The translations under genes and the position numbers were made by a program. The notes under the pieces are model-generated. The model was not told where the DNA came from. It did not search any database and worked only from the letters and a program-made list of their open reading frames with translations. From NCBI GenBank assembly GCA_902806405.1, contig CADCWL010000073.1, forward strand, positions 1 to 33,697: a stretch of 33,697 nt of DNA, given 5' to 3'. This stretch comes from an uncultured Thermomicrobiales bacterium (GTDB taxonomy: Bacteria > Chloroflexota > Chloroflexia > Thermomicrobiales > UBA6265). Below are positions 1-8,155 of the stretch, one piece after another. Position 1 is the stretch's first letter; every line of letters starts with the position of its first letter.

Positions 1-573
1 GGTCCCGGGGTGACGGCCGCCAATGGCGAGGGGGAGGCGGCGGCGACACGCCACCTGCTCGCCCTCGGCCACCGTCGTTTGGGCTTCGTCGCCGGTCCCG
101 CGTCCGTTGCCAGCAGCCGCGAGCGTCTCGACGGCTTCCAGGCCGCCCTGGCCGACGCCGGCCTGGCGGCGGACCCCGATCTGATTGTTCCCGGTCGTAA
201 CGACCACGACGGCGGCCTCGGCGCCGGCCGCGCGCTGCTGCGCCGCCCCGACCCCCCGACCGCGATCCTCGCCAACAACGACCTGACCGCGGTCGGCGTG
301 CTGAGGGCGGCGCGGGAGGCCGGCCTGCGGGTGCCGGAGGATCTCTCCGTCGTCGGCTTCGACGACCTGCCGCCGGCGGCGCACGCCCACCCGCCGCTGA
401 CGACGGTGCGGCAGCCCCTGGCCGAGATGGGGCGGTGCGCTGCCGAGATGCTGATCGCCTGGGTGGAGGGGGCGCCGCCGGAGCCGCGCCGCGTCGTCCT
501 GCCGACGACGCTGACCGTCCGCGAGTCGAGCGGGCCGCCCGCGGCCCGCCCCAACGGGCGGGGGGGAGCATGA
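1..573 (+). CDS. LacI-family transcriptional regulator (5' truncated)
   Basis: The frame is open to the left window edge, so the N-terminal LacI DNA-binding helix-turn-helix is missing and only the periplasmic-binding-protein-like sensor is seen. Family signatures are HLLALGHRRLGFVAGP near the start, then AILANNDLTAVGVLRAAREAGLRVPEDLSVVGFDD read in two parts (ANNDLTAVGVL and PEDLSVVGFDD), then PPLTTVRQPLAEMG, the usual C-subdomain end of LacI/GalR proteins. In this family the sensor binds a sugar or sugar metabolite and releases the operator. It sits directly upstream of a sugar ABC transporter on the same strand, so local control of that operon is the natural inference. The Ala/Pro/Arg-rich last 20 residues are outside the conserved fold. 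The GTG at position 10 is internal, not a true start. Confidence 0.9.
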   Translation, partial: GPGVTAANGEGEAAATRHLLALGHRRLGFVAGPASVASSRERLDGFQAALADAGLAADPDLIVPGRNDHDGGLGAGRALLRRPDPPTAILANNDLTAVGVLRAAREAGLRVPEDLSVVGFDDLPPAAHAHPPLTTVRQPLAEMGRCAAEMLIAWVEGAPPEPRRVVLPTTLTVRESSGPPAARPNGRGGA

Positions 574-695
574 TGGTCACCGTGGGGACCCGGTCGCCGC
601 CGAAGCGGGCCCGGGTCCGGCCGACGGCCCGGTCGCCGGACCGGGCCGCGCGACGGACGGCACGACCGACCACGACGACACGCAAGGAGGACAGG

Positions 696-2069
696 GTGAA
701 GACGCACGACGACGAGCAGACGGAGCGACGCACGCTCCCGACCCCGATCTCCCGGCGTCGCTTCCTCGGCGCCACGGCGGGCGCGGCGGGCGCGCTCGGC
801 CTGGCGGCGAGCGGCGTCACGGCGAGCGCGCCGCGGGTGGCCTCGCGCCGCCGCGCCCAAGGCGCCCAGCCTGAGATGTGGGGCTTTGACACGGCGCGGC
901 TCGACTTCGCGAAAGCGGCGGCGGAGTTGCCGGCGTTCAAGGAGAAGCACCCCGACGTCACGATCAACTTCCGGGAGTTCGCTTTCGACGAGATGCACGA
1001 CAAGCTGCTGGCGGCGCTGGCGAGCGGCAACGGCGCGCCGGACATCGCCGACGTCGAGATCGCCCGCTTTTCCTCGTTCCTCAAGGGCGATCGCGTCCCG
1101 TTCGTCGCGCTCAACGACCGGATCGGGGCCGAGATCGAGAACATCTACAGGCCGGCCGCGAGCGATCCCTGGACGTGGGAGGACCAGATCTACGGTCTCG
1201 GCAACGAGCTCAACGCCGTGGTCCTGAGCTACCGCACGGACGTGCTCGAAGGCCTGGGGATCGAGACGCCGTTCGAAACCTGGGACCAAATCATCGAGGC
1301 GGGCAAGAAGATCACCGCCGACGGCGAGACCAAGACGTTCGCCCTCCACGACATCGCGTTCGGCGACCTGTGGCAGATGGGCCAGCACGCGGGCACCTCG
1401 TTCTTCGACGCCGAGGGGGTCTTCCAGGGCGAGAACCCGCTGATGATCGAGGCGCTGCAGTTCCTGCAGGACCTCGTCTACACGCACGAGGTGGCGGGGA
1501 TCGCCCCCGCGATCGCGACCGACGACTGGATGAGCCCGGCCTACTGGGCCGCCTTCCGGGCGAACAAGTTCACGATGCTGTGGGGTCCGCCGTGGCACCT
1601 CGGGCGGCTCGCGGTCGAACTGCCGGACCAGGCGGGCAAGTGGGCGGTCCAGAAGCTGCCGACCGGACTCGGCGAGAGCCGCGCCACGGCCAACTTCGGC
1701 GGCACCGGCCAGTGCATCACCGAACAGTCGGAGAACCCCGACATCGCCTTCGACCTGCTCGCGGCCGGCAACCTCAGCGTCGAGGGGAACCTCAACGACT
1801 TCCGGGCGCGCACGGTCTACCCGGCCTACATCCCGACCTACGAGCGGCCGGAGCTGCAGGAGCCGAGCCCGTACTTCGGCGGCGCCCAGGTCGGCCAGAT
1901 CTACGCCTCGGTGGCGCCGGAGCTGCCGCCGTTCAACCAGTCGCCCGGCTTCACCGACGCGACCCTGGCGATGGAGCGGGTCGTGATCACGCCGGTGATG
2001 AACAACCGGGAGGAGCCGGCACCGGCGCTGAAGGAACTGGTCGATCAGGTGGCGGAGATGGGGAGCTAG
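696..2069 (+). CDS. Tat-exported ABC transporter sugar-binding protein
   Basis: This 457-residue extracellular solute-binding protein (family 1, MalE/UgpB type) delivers a carbohydrate to the two permeases encoded downstream. The GTG start at 696 is chosen because an AAGGAGG ribosome site lies 5-11 bases upstream and because it places a twin-arginine signal, SRRRFLGA, at residues 19-26, followed by an Ala/Gly-rich hydrophobic stretch. The mature part begins around residue 55 and shows typical binding-protein features: FKEKHPDVTINFREF, ALASGNGAPDIADVE and a C-terminal Pro-rich pocket region. The Tat signal means the protein is exported folded. Upstream codons in the same frame are Arg/Pro-rich and overlap the regulator, so they are not part of the protein. 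The substrate cannot be read from the sequence. Confidence 0.93.
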   Translation: MKTHDDEQTERRTLPTPISRRRFLGATAGAAGALGLAASGVTASAPRVASRRRAQGAQPEMWGFDTARLDFAKAAAELPAFKEKHPDVTINFREFAFDEMHDKLLAALASGNGAPDIADVEIARFSSFLKGDRVPFVALNDRIGAEIENIYRPAASDPWTWEDQIYGLGNELNAVVLSYRTDVLEGLGIETPFETWDQIIEAGKKITADGETKTFALHDIAFGDLWQMGQHAGTSFFDAEGVFQGENPLMIEALQFLQDLVYTHEVAGIAPAIATDDWMSPAYWAAFRANKFTMLWGPPWHLGRLAVELPDQAGKWAVQKLPTGLGESRATANFGGTGQCITEQSENPDIAFDLLAAGNLSVEGNLNDFRARTVYPAYIPTYERPELQEPSPYFGGAQVGQIYASVAPELPPFNQSPGFTDATLAMERVVITPVMNNREEPAPALKELVDQVAEMGS

Positions 2070-2077
2070 AACGCTCG

Positions 2078-2146
2078 GCCGGCGAAAGCCGGCGATCCGA
2101 CGCACCACGATGGACCGGGTGGGGCGGCGAGGCGCCGTCCCACCCG
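2078..2146 (+). promoter_or_regulatory. Two intercistronic stem-loops after the binding-protein gene
   Basis: Nine bases after the stop is a GCCGGC-GAAA-GCCGGC hairpin (2078-2093) with a GNRA tetraloop. A second, much stronger one has 14-base arms at 2116-2129 and 2133-2146 with a 3-base loop and a single G-U wobble. Neither is followed by a T-run. In sugar ABC operons such hairpins between the binding-protein and permease genes usually protect the upstream mRNA or cause partial termination, giving more binding protein than permease. That role is inferred here. Confidence 0.45.
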
Positions 2147-2280
2147 ATCCTCGCCCACGATCGGCCCGGTGCAGGGTTGCATCCCGCGTCGCGCCGCGTA
2201 CGATGCTCCTCGCGGCGGGCTAGGGCCGCAACGGACGGAGGTTGCCGCGCCACAGGGGTCGCGCAGCGGAGGTGCGTGGG

Positions 2281-3243
2281 ATGGCGTTACAGGCACCGGA
2301 GATGGGGTCCGGGGTTGCACTCCCGGCGGCCGCCGCGGTGGCCCAACGGGCGCCGTCGGGCCGGCCGCCCGGCTCCCGGTTGATCACCCCGTATCTCTTC
2401 CTCCTGCCGTTTTTCGTCGTCTACGGCGTCTTCCTGCTCTACCCGGTGGTGGACGCGTTCCGCCTCAGCTTCTTCGAGCAGACCGGGATCTCGACCCCGG
2501 AGTTTGTCGGACTGGAGAACTACCGGGAGCTCTTCACCGACGAGCGCTACCTGAAGGCGCTGCTGAACACGACGCTCTACGCGCTCGCCAGCGTCTTCAT
2601 CCTCAGCCCGCTGGCGCTGCTGGTCGCGCTCGCCGTTCGCTCCTTTATGGTGCCGTCGGCGAACATGCAGAGCTTCTACCGGGTCGCCTTCTTTCTGCCG
2701 AACATCACCTCCTTCGTCGTGATCGCGCTGATGTTCCTGCTCGTCTTCGACGTCGATTTCGGGCTGCTGAACGCGGCGCTCCAGGGGATCGGACTGCAGG
2801 GCTTCAACTGGCTGCGCTCGGAGCGCCTGGCGCTCCCCTCGATCGTGCTCGTCGCGATCTGGACGTTCCTCGGGATCAACAGCCTCTACTTCCTGGCCGG
2901 TCTCCAAAACATCCCGGACGAGCTGAACGAGGCGGCGGCGCTCGACGGCGCCGGTCGCTCCCAGATCTTCTGGAGCGTGACGCTGCCGCTGCTGCGGCCG
3001 ACGATCCTCTTCGTGCTGGTCCAGGCCACGATCTTCTCGTTCCAGATCTTCGAGATTCCGTTCCTGCTGACCCAGGGGGGGCCGTCCGACGCGTCGTTGA
3101 CGCTGGCAATCTACCTCTACGAGGTCGGCTTCCGGCAGTTCGAGCAGGGGTACGCGGCGGCGATCGGCTACTCGCTCGCCTTGATCAGCATTGTGCTCGC
3201 CGGGCTGCAGCTGCTGCTCTTCCGCGCGTTCGGCGACGACTAG
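2281..3243 (+). CDS. Sugar ABC transporter permease (MalF/UgpA type)
   Basis: A 320-residue inner-membrane permease of the binding-protein-dependent sugar uptake family. About six hydrophobic segments are visible, starting with YLFLLPFFVVYGVFLLYP after a Pro/Gly-rich cytoplasmic N-terminus. The conserved EAA cytoplasmic loop that contacts the ATPase is present near residue 216 (NEAAALDGAGRSQIFWSVTL). The ATG at 2281 is preferred because GGAGGTG lies 7-13 bases upstream; a TTG 39 bases earlier is possible but has a poorer context. It lies 212 bases after the binding-protein gene and 41 bases before the second permease, forming one operon. The partner ATPase is not in the window. Confidence 0.93.
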   Translation: MALQAPEMGSGVALPAAAAVAQRAPSGRPPGSRLITPYLFLLPFFVVYGVFLLYPVVDAFRLSFFEQTGISTPEFVGLENYRELFTDERYLKALLNTTLYALASVFILSPLALLVALAVRSFMVPSANMQSFYRVAFFLPNITSFVVIALMFLLVFDVDFGLLNAALQGIGLQGFNWLRSERLALPSIVLVAIWTFLGINSLYFLAGLQNIPDELNEAAALDGAGRSQIFWSVTLPLLRPTILFVLVQATIFSFQIFEIPFLLTQGGPSDASLTLAIYLYEVGFRQFEQGYAAAIGYSLALISIVLAGLQLLLFRAFGDD

Positions 3244-3284
3244 GGGCGGGCCGGCGAGCCGCCGTTGGGCGAGGAGGTGGGACG

Positions 3285-4124
3285 ATGACGGTCGGGATCG
3301 GGCGGGGCGGTCGCTTGGCGCAGATCGTCGGGAACGCCGTGCTCTTGCTCGGCGTCTTCCTGACGGTGATGCCGTTCGTCTACATGGTCTGCGCCTCCTT
3401 CAAGCCGGGCAACGAGCTCTTCTCGTTCCCGGTCCGCATCCTGCCCGACAGCCTCTACTGGGGCAACTACCGGCTCCTCTTCGAGGAGACGAGTTTCGTC
3501 CGCTGGTTCGGCAACAGCGTCTTCGTCGCCCTGGCGCGGACGATCCTGGCGATCGCGCTCTCGCTGATGGCCGGGTACGCCTTCGCCAAGTTCGAGTTCC
3601 CCTTCAAGCGCCTCCTCTTCCTCCTGGTGCTGGGGACGTTGACGCTGCCGCTCTACGTGATCCTGGTGCCGCTCTTCGGGCTGATGACCGATTTGGGCTG
3701 GACGGACACCTACTGGGCGCTGATCCTGCCGTTCACGGCGCAGGCGATCGGCATCTTCCTGGCCCGCCAGCAGCTGCTCGGGATCCCGAACGAACTGCTG
3801 GAGGCGGCGCGGATCGACGGCGCCGGGGAGTGGGCGATCTTCACCCGGGTCGTCCTGCCGCTGGCGCAGCCGATCATCGCGGTGATGGGGATCCTGTTCT
3901 TCACCGCGTCCTGGAACGACTACCTCTGGCCGCTGATCATGATCACCAGCGACGACAAGTTCACGGTCAGCGTCGGGCTGCCGACGCTGGTCGGGCCGTA
4001 CAGCCAGGAGTACGGCGCGGTGATGGCCGGCTCGTTCATGGGGACGCTGCCGATCGTGCTGATCTTTCTCCTCTTCCAGCGCCGCTTCATCGAGGGGATC
4101 ATGGCGGGGGCGGTCAAGGGGTAG
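3285..4124 (+). CDS. Sugar ABC transporter permease (MalG/UgpE type)
   Basis: A 279-residue second permease subunit that pairs with the upstream one to form the transmembrane channel. It has an N-terminal membrane segment (VGNAVLLLGVFLTVMPFVYM), several more hydrophobic helices and the EAA loop near residue 172 (LEAARIDGAGEWAIFTRVVL). The last part, MAGSFMGTLPIVLIFLLFQRR followed by FIEGIMAGAVKG, is the standard C-terminus of this family. ATG at 3285 follows a GAGGAGGTGG ribosome site; the frame is open far upstream but that part reads in the wrong frame of the first permease. It is followed after 48 bases by the ThuA-like gene. Confidence 0.94.
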   Translation: MTVGIGRGGRLAQIVGNAVLLLGVFLTVMPFVYMVCASFKPGNELFSFPVRILPDSLYWGNYRLLFEETSFVRWFGNSVFVALARTILAIALSLMAGYAFAKFEFPFKRLLFLLVLGTLTLPLYVILVPLFGLMTDLGWTDTYWALILPFTAQAIGIFLARQQLLGIPNELLEAARIDGAGEWAIFTRVVLPLAQPIIAVMGILFFTASWNDYLWPLIMITSDDKFTVSVGLPTLVGPYSQEYGAVMAGSFMGTLPIVLIFLLFQRRFIEGIMAGAVKG

Positions 4125-4172
4125 GGACTGGGGGCTGGGGTAGGGACGAGCGAACGGGGAAAGGGGAGGGAC

Positions 4173-4820
4173 GTGGCGAAGTCGGCGTTGATCGTGGCCG
4201 GGGGGTGGGAGGGGCACGAGCCGCGGCAGTGCGCCGATCTCTTCGCCGGGGTACTGCGGGGGGACGGGTACGAGGTGGCGGTCGAGGAGACGCTCGACGT
4301 CTACCTCGACGCCGGGCGGATGGGTGGGCTGGATCTGGTCGTCCCGATCTGGACGATGGGGACGATCACGCCGGAGCAGGAGGCGGGGCTGCTCGGGGCG
4401 GTCAAGGGAGGTGTCGGGGTTGCCGGCTGGCACGGTGGGATGGGGGACGCGTTCCGGGCCAATCCGGAATACCAGTTCATGGTAGGCGGGCAGTGGGTCG
4501 CCCACCCGGGGAACATCATCGACTACACCGTCCAGATCACGGCTCCGGACGACCCGATCACGGCCGGGCTGAGCGACTTCGCGATGCACTCGGAGCAGTA
4601 CTACCTGCACGTCGACCCGTCGAACGAGGTCCTGGCGACGACGACCTTCGGCGGGGAGCACGCGTCGTGGATCACGGGGACGGTGATGCCGGTCGCATGG
4701 AAGCGGCGGTGGGGGGCGGGGCGCGTCTTCTACTGCGCGCTCGGCCACGTCGCCGCCGACTTCGAGGTGCCGGAGGCACGGGAGATCGTGCGTCGGGGGA
4801 TGCGCTGGGCGACGCGCTGA
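4173..4820 (+). CDS. ThuA-like protein (trehalose-utilization family)
   Basis: A 215-residue cytoplasmic protein of the ThuA fold, a class-I glutamine-amidotransferase-like fold without the nucleophilic cysteine. Recognisable stretches are an N-terminal strand ([14 protein letters not shown]), [15 protein letters not shown], the middle [20 protein letters not shown] and the end [20 protein letters not shown]. In rhizobia ThuA works with the oxidoreductase ThuB on disaccharides, and here it is followed by a Gfo/Idh/MocA oxidoreductase, so a paired role in catabolism of the imported sugar is likely. The GTG start has a GGGGAGGGA ribosome site just upstream. The exact reaction is not known from the sequence. 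Confidence 0.9.
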   Translation: MAKSALIVAGGWEGHEPRQCADLFAGVLRGDGYEVAVEETLDVYLDAGRMGGLDLVVPIWTMGTITPEQEAGLLGAVKGGVGVAGWHGGMGDAFRANPEYQFMVGGQWVAHPGNIIDYTVQITAPDDPITAGLSDFAMHSEQYYLHVDPSNEVLATTTFGGEHASWITGTVMPVAWKRRWGAGRVFYCALGHVAADFEVPEAREIVRRGMRWATR

Positions 4821-4858
4821 GGGGAGGGCGGACGGCCGTCGAGGCAACGCCCCTCTGC

Positions 4859-4926
4859 CATCCCGGAGCACGCGGGATCTCTCCCGTGCCGCATCGCGGC
4901 GGAGAGATCCCGCGTGCTCCGGGATG
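4859..4926. repeat. Perfect 26-bp inverted repeat (palindromic element)
   Basis: Arms 4859-4884 and 4901-4926 are exact reverse complements of 26 bases, separated by a 16-base loop. The element lies between the ThuA-like and Gfo/Idh genes in a 198-base gap. There is no T-run, so it is not a standard intrinsic terminator, though the RNA would fold strongly in either direction. Its length and perfection suggest a mobile palindromic unit of the REP/REPIN or small MITE type; it could also dampen transcription within the operon. Only one copy was seen in this window. Confidence 0.85.
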
Positions 4927-5018
4927 ACCGGTGATGGGGCGACGGCTCCCCGACGGGTGGGTCTGGGAACGAGTCGGTCTCGGGAGAACATCAACGACGC
5001 GGAACGGAGGGGCCGAGC

Positions 5019-6128
5019 GTGGCAGCGGAACGGGTCGGCATCGGACTGGTCGGGTGCGGCTTCATCAGCGAGATCTACCTGAAGAACCTCGCCACCTACG
5101 ATGGGGTCGAGGTCGTCGCCTGCGCCGACGCGATGCCGGAGCGGGCGCGGGCGCGGGCCGAGCAGTTTGGGATCGCGAAGGCGGTCCCGGTGCCGGAGTT
5201 GCTGGCCGACCCGGCGGTCGATCTGGTGCTGAACCTGACGATCCCGGTCGCCCACGCAGAGGTGGCGCTGGCGGCGGTGGCGGCGGGCAAGTCGGTCTAC
5301 GGGGAGAAGCCGCTGACGATCGCGCGCGAGGACGGCCGACGGTTGCTGGACGAGGCGGGGGCGCGGGGCGTCCGGGTCGGGTCGGCGCCGGACACGTTCC
5401 TCGGGGCCGGGCTCCAGACCTGCCGCGCACTGCTCGACGGGGGGGCAATCGGTGAGCCGGTGGCGGCGACGGCATTCATGCTCGGCCACGGCCCGGAAGG
5501 ATGGCACCCGGACCCCGCCTTCTACTACCAGGTCGGCGGCGGCCCCCTCTTCGACATGGGGCCGTACTACCTGACGGCGCTGGTCTCGATGCTCGGCCCG
5601 GTCCGCCGCGTCACCGGCTCGGCGCGGGCGTCGTTCCCGGAGCGGACGATCGGCAGCCAGCCCAAGGCCGGGGAGAAGATCCCGGTCGAGGTCGCCACCC
5701 ACGTCGCGGCGGTGCTCGACTTCGCGGGGGGCACGGTCGCCACCCTCGTCACCTCCTTCGACGTCTGGGCGAGCGAGGCGCCGAAGCTGGAGCTGTACGG
5801 GGCGGCCGGCTCCATGAGCCTGCCCGACCCGAACACCTTCGGCGGGCCGGTCCGCCTCCGGAGTGCCGGCGAGGAGGGATGGACCGATGTCCCAGTGACC
5901 CGCCCCTACGCCGCGAACAGCCGCGGCGTCGGCCCGGCCGACATGGCGATCGCGCTCCGCGCCGGCCGCCCCCACCGCGCCTCCGGCGAGCTCGCCTTCC
6001 ACGTCCTCGACGTGATGCACGCCATCGAGGAGGCCTCGGCCTCGGGCCGGCACGTCGAGATCACCAGCACCTGCGAGCGGCCGGCGCCGCTGCCGGCCGG
6101 GCTGGCCGAGGGGGAGCTGGACCGGTAA
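5019..6128 (+). CDS. Gfo/Idh/MocA-family NAD(P)-dependent oxidoreductase
   Basis: A 369-residue sugar or polyol dehydrogenase. The N-terminal Rossmann domain shows GLVGCGFIS at residues 9-17 and the family's catalytic lysine motif EKP at 96-98 (SVYGEKPL). The C-terminal alpha/beta domain has [16 protein letters not shown], carrying the conserved active-site region, and the usual late motif with [19 protein letters not shown]. The GTG at 5019 follows a GGAGGGG ribosome site. It is the last gene of the sugar operon and probably oxidises the imported sugar or a derivative, working with the ThuA-like protein. The substrate is not determined. No terminator with a T-run follows. Confidence 0.94.
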   Translation: MAAERVGIGLVGCGFISEIYLKNLATYDGVEVVACADAMPERARARAEQFGIAKAVPVPELLADPAVDLVLNLTIPVAHAEVALAAVAAGKSVYGEKPLTIAREDGRRLLDEAGARGVRVGSAPDTFLGAGLQTCRALLDGGAIGEPVAATAFMLGHGPEGWHPDPAFYYQVGGGPLFDMGPYYLTALVSMLGPVRRVTGSARASFPERTIGSQPKAGEKIPVEVATHVAAVLDFAGGTVATLVTSFDVWASEAPKLELYGAAGSMSLPDPNTFGGPVRLRSAGEEGWTDVPVTRPYAANSRGVGPADMAIALRAGRPHRASGELAFHVLDVMHAIEEASASGRHVEITSTCERPAPLPAGLAEGELDR

Positions 6129-6142
6129 CGCCGTCGGACGAC

Positions 6143-6346
6143 GTCAGGGGCCCGCGACGATGCCGCGGATGCGGTGGCTGGTGTGGCCACGAAGTCGAGG
6201 GGCGCCACCGCCAGCTTCGCTATCCCGATTGGATCGGCGAGGGTGCGGTGCCGGTCCATGGTCAGCGGACCCTCGGTCCCTGGGTCTTGAAAAAGGTACT
6301 CACCCGGGCCACGATGGCCGTCCACGGGTTGCGCGACCTGTTGTAA
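6143..6346 (+). pseudogene. hicA: hicA toxin homologue lacking a start codon
   Basis: Read from 6143 this frame gives VRGPRRCRGCGGW, then EGRHRQLRYPD, then VPVHGQRTLGPWVLKKVLTRA, then a TAA at 6344. It follows the HicA pattern (VRxxxRxxxxxGW, RGSHxxxRHP, VPxH, LxPGxLxxIL) along its whole length, including the catalytic-type histidine, although Ser of GSH is replaced by Arg. HicA is a small double-stranded-RNA-binding-like mRNase. There is no ATG, GTG or TTG where the protein should start: the two expected first codons read GAC GAC. The stop is 13 bases before the hicB-like gene, the normal hicAB order. I infer an inactivated toxin gene whose frame is still open. Confidence 0.6.
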
Positions 6347-6359
6347 GGGGGTCTCGCCG

Positions 6360-6605
6360 ATGCGCCTCACCGTCCTGCTCCTTTCCGGCGACGACCCCGG
6401 CGCGTGCATTGCCTTCGTTCCGGGGCCGGACGTGGTGACCCAGGGGGAGGGCATCGAGGGGGCACTGACCGCTGCCTGCGAGACCCCCGTCCTTGCCACC
6501 AAGGAGATGATGGAGCGGGGGGAAGAGGCTCTGACCGAGCCGAAAGGCGCCATCGTCGGCGCGATCGACGTGGATACCTCCGTGCCCGTCGGAACGAGCG
6601 CGTGA
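6360..6605 (+). CDS. hicB: HicB-like antitoxin
   Basis: This 81-residue protein matches the short HicB fold: an N-terminal strand MRLTVLLL, then AFVPGPDVVTQGEGIEGAL, aligning with the family's FVPxLPGCVTQGxTxEEAL, then MMERGEEALTEPKGAIV, aligning with the RGEPxPEP segment. HicB normally neutralises HicA by masking its active site. The usual C-terminal DNA-binding domain is absent, as in many short HicBs. The Cys and one residue of the conserved PGC loop are altered. It begins 13 bases after the broken hicA, and its TGA stop overlaps the GTG of the acetyltransferase gene, so it may now persist through translational coupling. Identification rests on motif alignment by eye. Confidence 0.65.
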   Translation: MRLTVLLLSGDDPGACIAFVPGPDVVTQGEGIEGALTAACETPVLATKEMMERGEEALTEPKGAIVGAIDVDTSVPVGTSA

Positions 6606-7963
6606 CCGACGGCGCCCTCCCGCTCGACCTCGGCGGCGGCCTCGTGCTGCGCTCGGCGACGCCGGACGACGCGGAGAAGCTGGCGACCTTCAACGCGGCG
6701 GTCCACGCCGACGCGCCGGGGGAGCGGGACGAAGGGATCGCGGTCTGGACGCGGGATCTGCTGCGGCGCCCCCACCCGACCTTCCGGCCGGAGCTCTTCA
6801 CGCTGGTCGAAGAGGCGGCAACCGGGCGGATCGCCTCCTCGCTGAACCTGATCCCGCAGACGTGGGCGTACGACGGGGTCGCGTTCGGGGTCGGCCGGAT
6901 CGAACTGGTCGGCACCGACCCCGATTTTCGGCGGCGGGGGCTGGTCCGGCGGCAGATGGAGGTCGCGCACCGCTGGAGCGCGGAGCGCGGGGACTTGCTG
7001 CAGGGCATCACCGGCATCCCCTGGTACTACCGCCAGTTCGGCTACGAGATGGGGCTGGAGCTGGACGGTCACCGCCGCGTCGCCGCCGTGGACGTGCCGG
7101 ACCTCGCCGCGGGCCGAGACGAGCCGTACGGGCTGCGGCCGGCGACCGCGGAGGACGTGCCGTTCATGGCCGCCGCGGACGCGCACGGCCGGGCGCGCTC
7201 CCTCGTCTCCTGCGTCCGCGACGGACCGCTCTGGCGCTACGAGCTCGACGGCAGGAGCGGCGGGAACGCGGTCCGCCGCGCCCTCGCCGTGATCGAAGGC
7301 AGCGCGGGTGGCGACGGGCCGGCGCGCCCCGTCGCCTTCGTCGCCCACGCGCCGGCGCTCTACCGGGGGGCGCTCCTGGTGTCGGCCTGCGAAGCGGTCC
7401 CGGGTGCCTCGTGGCTGGCGATCGCGCCGGGGCTGCTCCGGGCGCTGCGGGGGCTGGGGGAGGGCTACGCCGCGGCGGGCGCCGTCGTCGCCGGCGCGTC
7501 CCGGTTCGAGCGGATCGTGCTCGACCTCGGAAGCGACCACCCGCTCTACCGCGCCCTGCCCGATCGGGCGCGCGAGGGGAGCCCGCCCTACGCCTGGTAC
7601 GTCCGGGTGCCGGACCTGCCGGCGTTTCTCCGCCGCGTCACGCCGACCTTGGAGGCGCGCCTGGCGGCCTCCCCGGCGGCGGGGCACACCGGCGAGCTGA
7701 AGCTCAACTTCTACCGGGACGGCGTCGTCCTCTCCTTCGCCGACGGCCGGCTGACCGACGTCGCCGTCTGGCCGGAGCCGGAGCGGGCGGAGGCGGGGGG
7801 CTCGTTTCCGCCGCTGACCTTCCTCCACCTGCTGCTCGGCCACCGCTCGCTGGCCGAGCTGGAGCACGCCTTCGCCGACTGCCACGCCCGGGGCGAGGCG
7901 GCGCGGGTGCTGCTGGACGGGCTCTTCCCAAAACGGCCGTCCTTCGTCTGGCCGGTGTCGTAA
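6602..7963 (+). CDS. GNAT N-acetyltransferase, Eis-like
   Basis: A 453-residue protein with the layout of the Eis family: an N-terminal GNAT domain, a second divergent GNAT domain and a C-terminal SCP2-like domain. The acetyl-CoA loop is visible in PDFRRRGLVRRQMEVAH, followed by GITGIPWYYRQFGYEMGLEL, the FYRxFGYE segment typical of this group. The C-terminal part (LKLNFYRDGVVLSFADGRL to FLHLLLGHRSLAEL) matches the SCP2-like end. Eis enzymes acetylate lysines or amino groups of aminoglycosides; the substrate here is unknown. The GTG start overlaps the hicB stop as GTGA. No good ribosome site is seen, so translation may depend on coupling. The long in-frame upstream extension is a shadow of hicB. 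Confidence 0.85.
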   Translation: MTDGALPLDLGGGLVLRSATPDDAEKLATFNAAVHADAPGERDEGIAVWTRDLLRRPHPTFRPELFTLVEEAATGRIASSLNLIPQTWAYDGVAFGVGRIELVGTDPDFRRRGLVRRQMEVAHRWSAERGDLLQGITGIPWYYRQFGYEMGLELDGHRRVAAVDVPDLAAGRDEPYGLRPATAEDVPFMAAADAHGRARSLVSCVRDGPLWRYELDGRSGGNAVRRALAVIEGSAGGDGPARPVAFVAHAPALYRGALLVSACEAVPGASWLAIAPGLLRALRGLGEGYAAAGAVVAGASRFERIVLDLGSDHPLYRALPDRAREGSPPYAWYVRVPDLPAFLRRVTPTLEARLAASPAAGHTGELKLNFYRDGVVLSFADGRLTDVAVWPEPERAEAGGSFPPLTFLHLLLGHRSLAELEHAFADCHARGEAARVLLDGLFPKRPSFVWPVS

Positions 7964-7977
7964 AGCCCTCCCCCCAG

Positions 7978-7995
7978 CTCCCGCTCCTCCGGGAG
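7978..7995 (+). terminator. Stem-loop after the acetyltransferase gene
   Basis: CTCCCG (7978-7983) and CGGGAG (7990-7995) form a 6-bp stem with a C/T-rich loop, 14 bases after the stop. Flanking CCCC and GGGG can extend it. There is no T-run, so the terminator role is a guess from position. Confidence 0.3.
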
Positions 7996-8095
7996 AGTGG
8001 GGAGCACGCGCCGTACCGTTGCCCGGGTCCGCCCGGGCGCGCGTTTCGCGGCCGTCGGGGCGGCGCTCGTGCCCGCCACCGGGGGGTCGCGGCGG

Positions 8096-8123
8096 GGTTT
8101 CCGGTCCCGCGCGCCGGGAAACC
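8096..8123. terminator. Stem-loop between convergent genes
   Basis: GGTTTCCGG (8096-8104) pairs with CCGGGAAACC (8114-8123) with a single bulged base. It lies between two convergent genes, 33 bases past the stop of the minus-strand DadA-like gene, where a bidirectional terminator is expected. There is no clear T-run. Confidence 0.35.
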
Positions 8124-8155
8124 GGAGCCGCACGAATCCGCTGTAAAGGGCGGTC

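Noticed and set aside
435-695. N-terminal extension of the sugar-binding protein
   Set aside because: It overlaps the LacI gene, is Arg/Pro-rich and precedes a GTG with a good ribosome site followed directly by a Tat signal.
3240-6053. A 937-codon open frame on the minus strand across the sugar operon
   Set aside because: It runs opposite four well-supported genes and reads as Arg/Asp/His/Pro-rich sequence without recognisable motifs, a usual effect of high GC.
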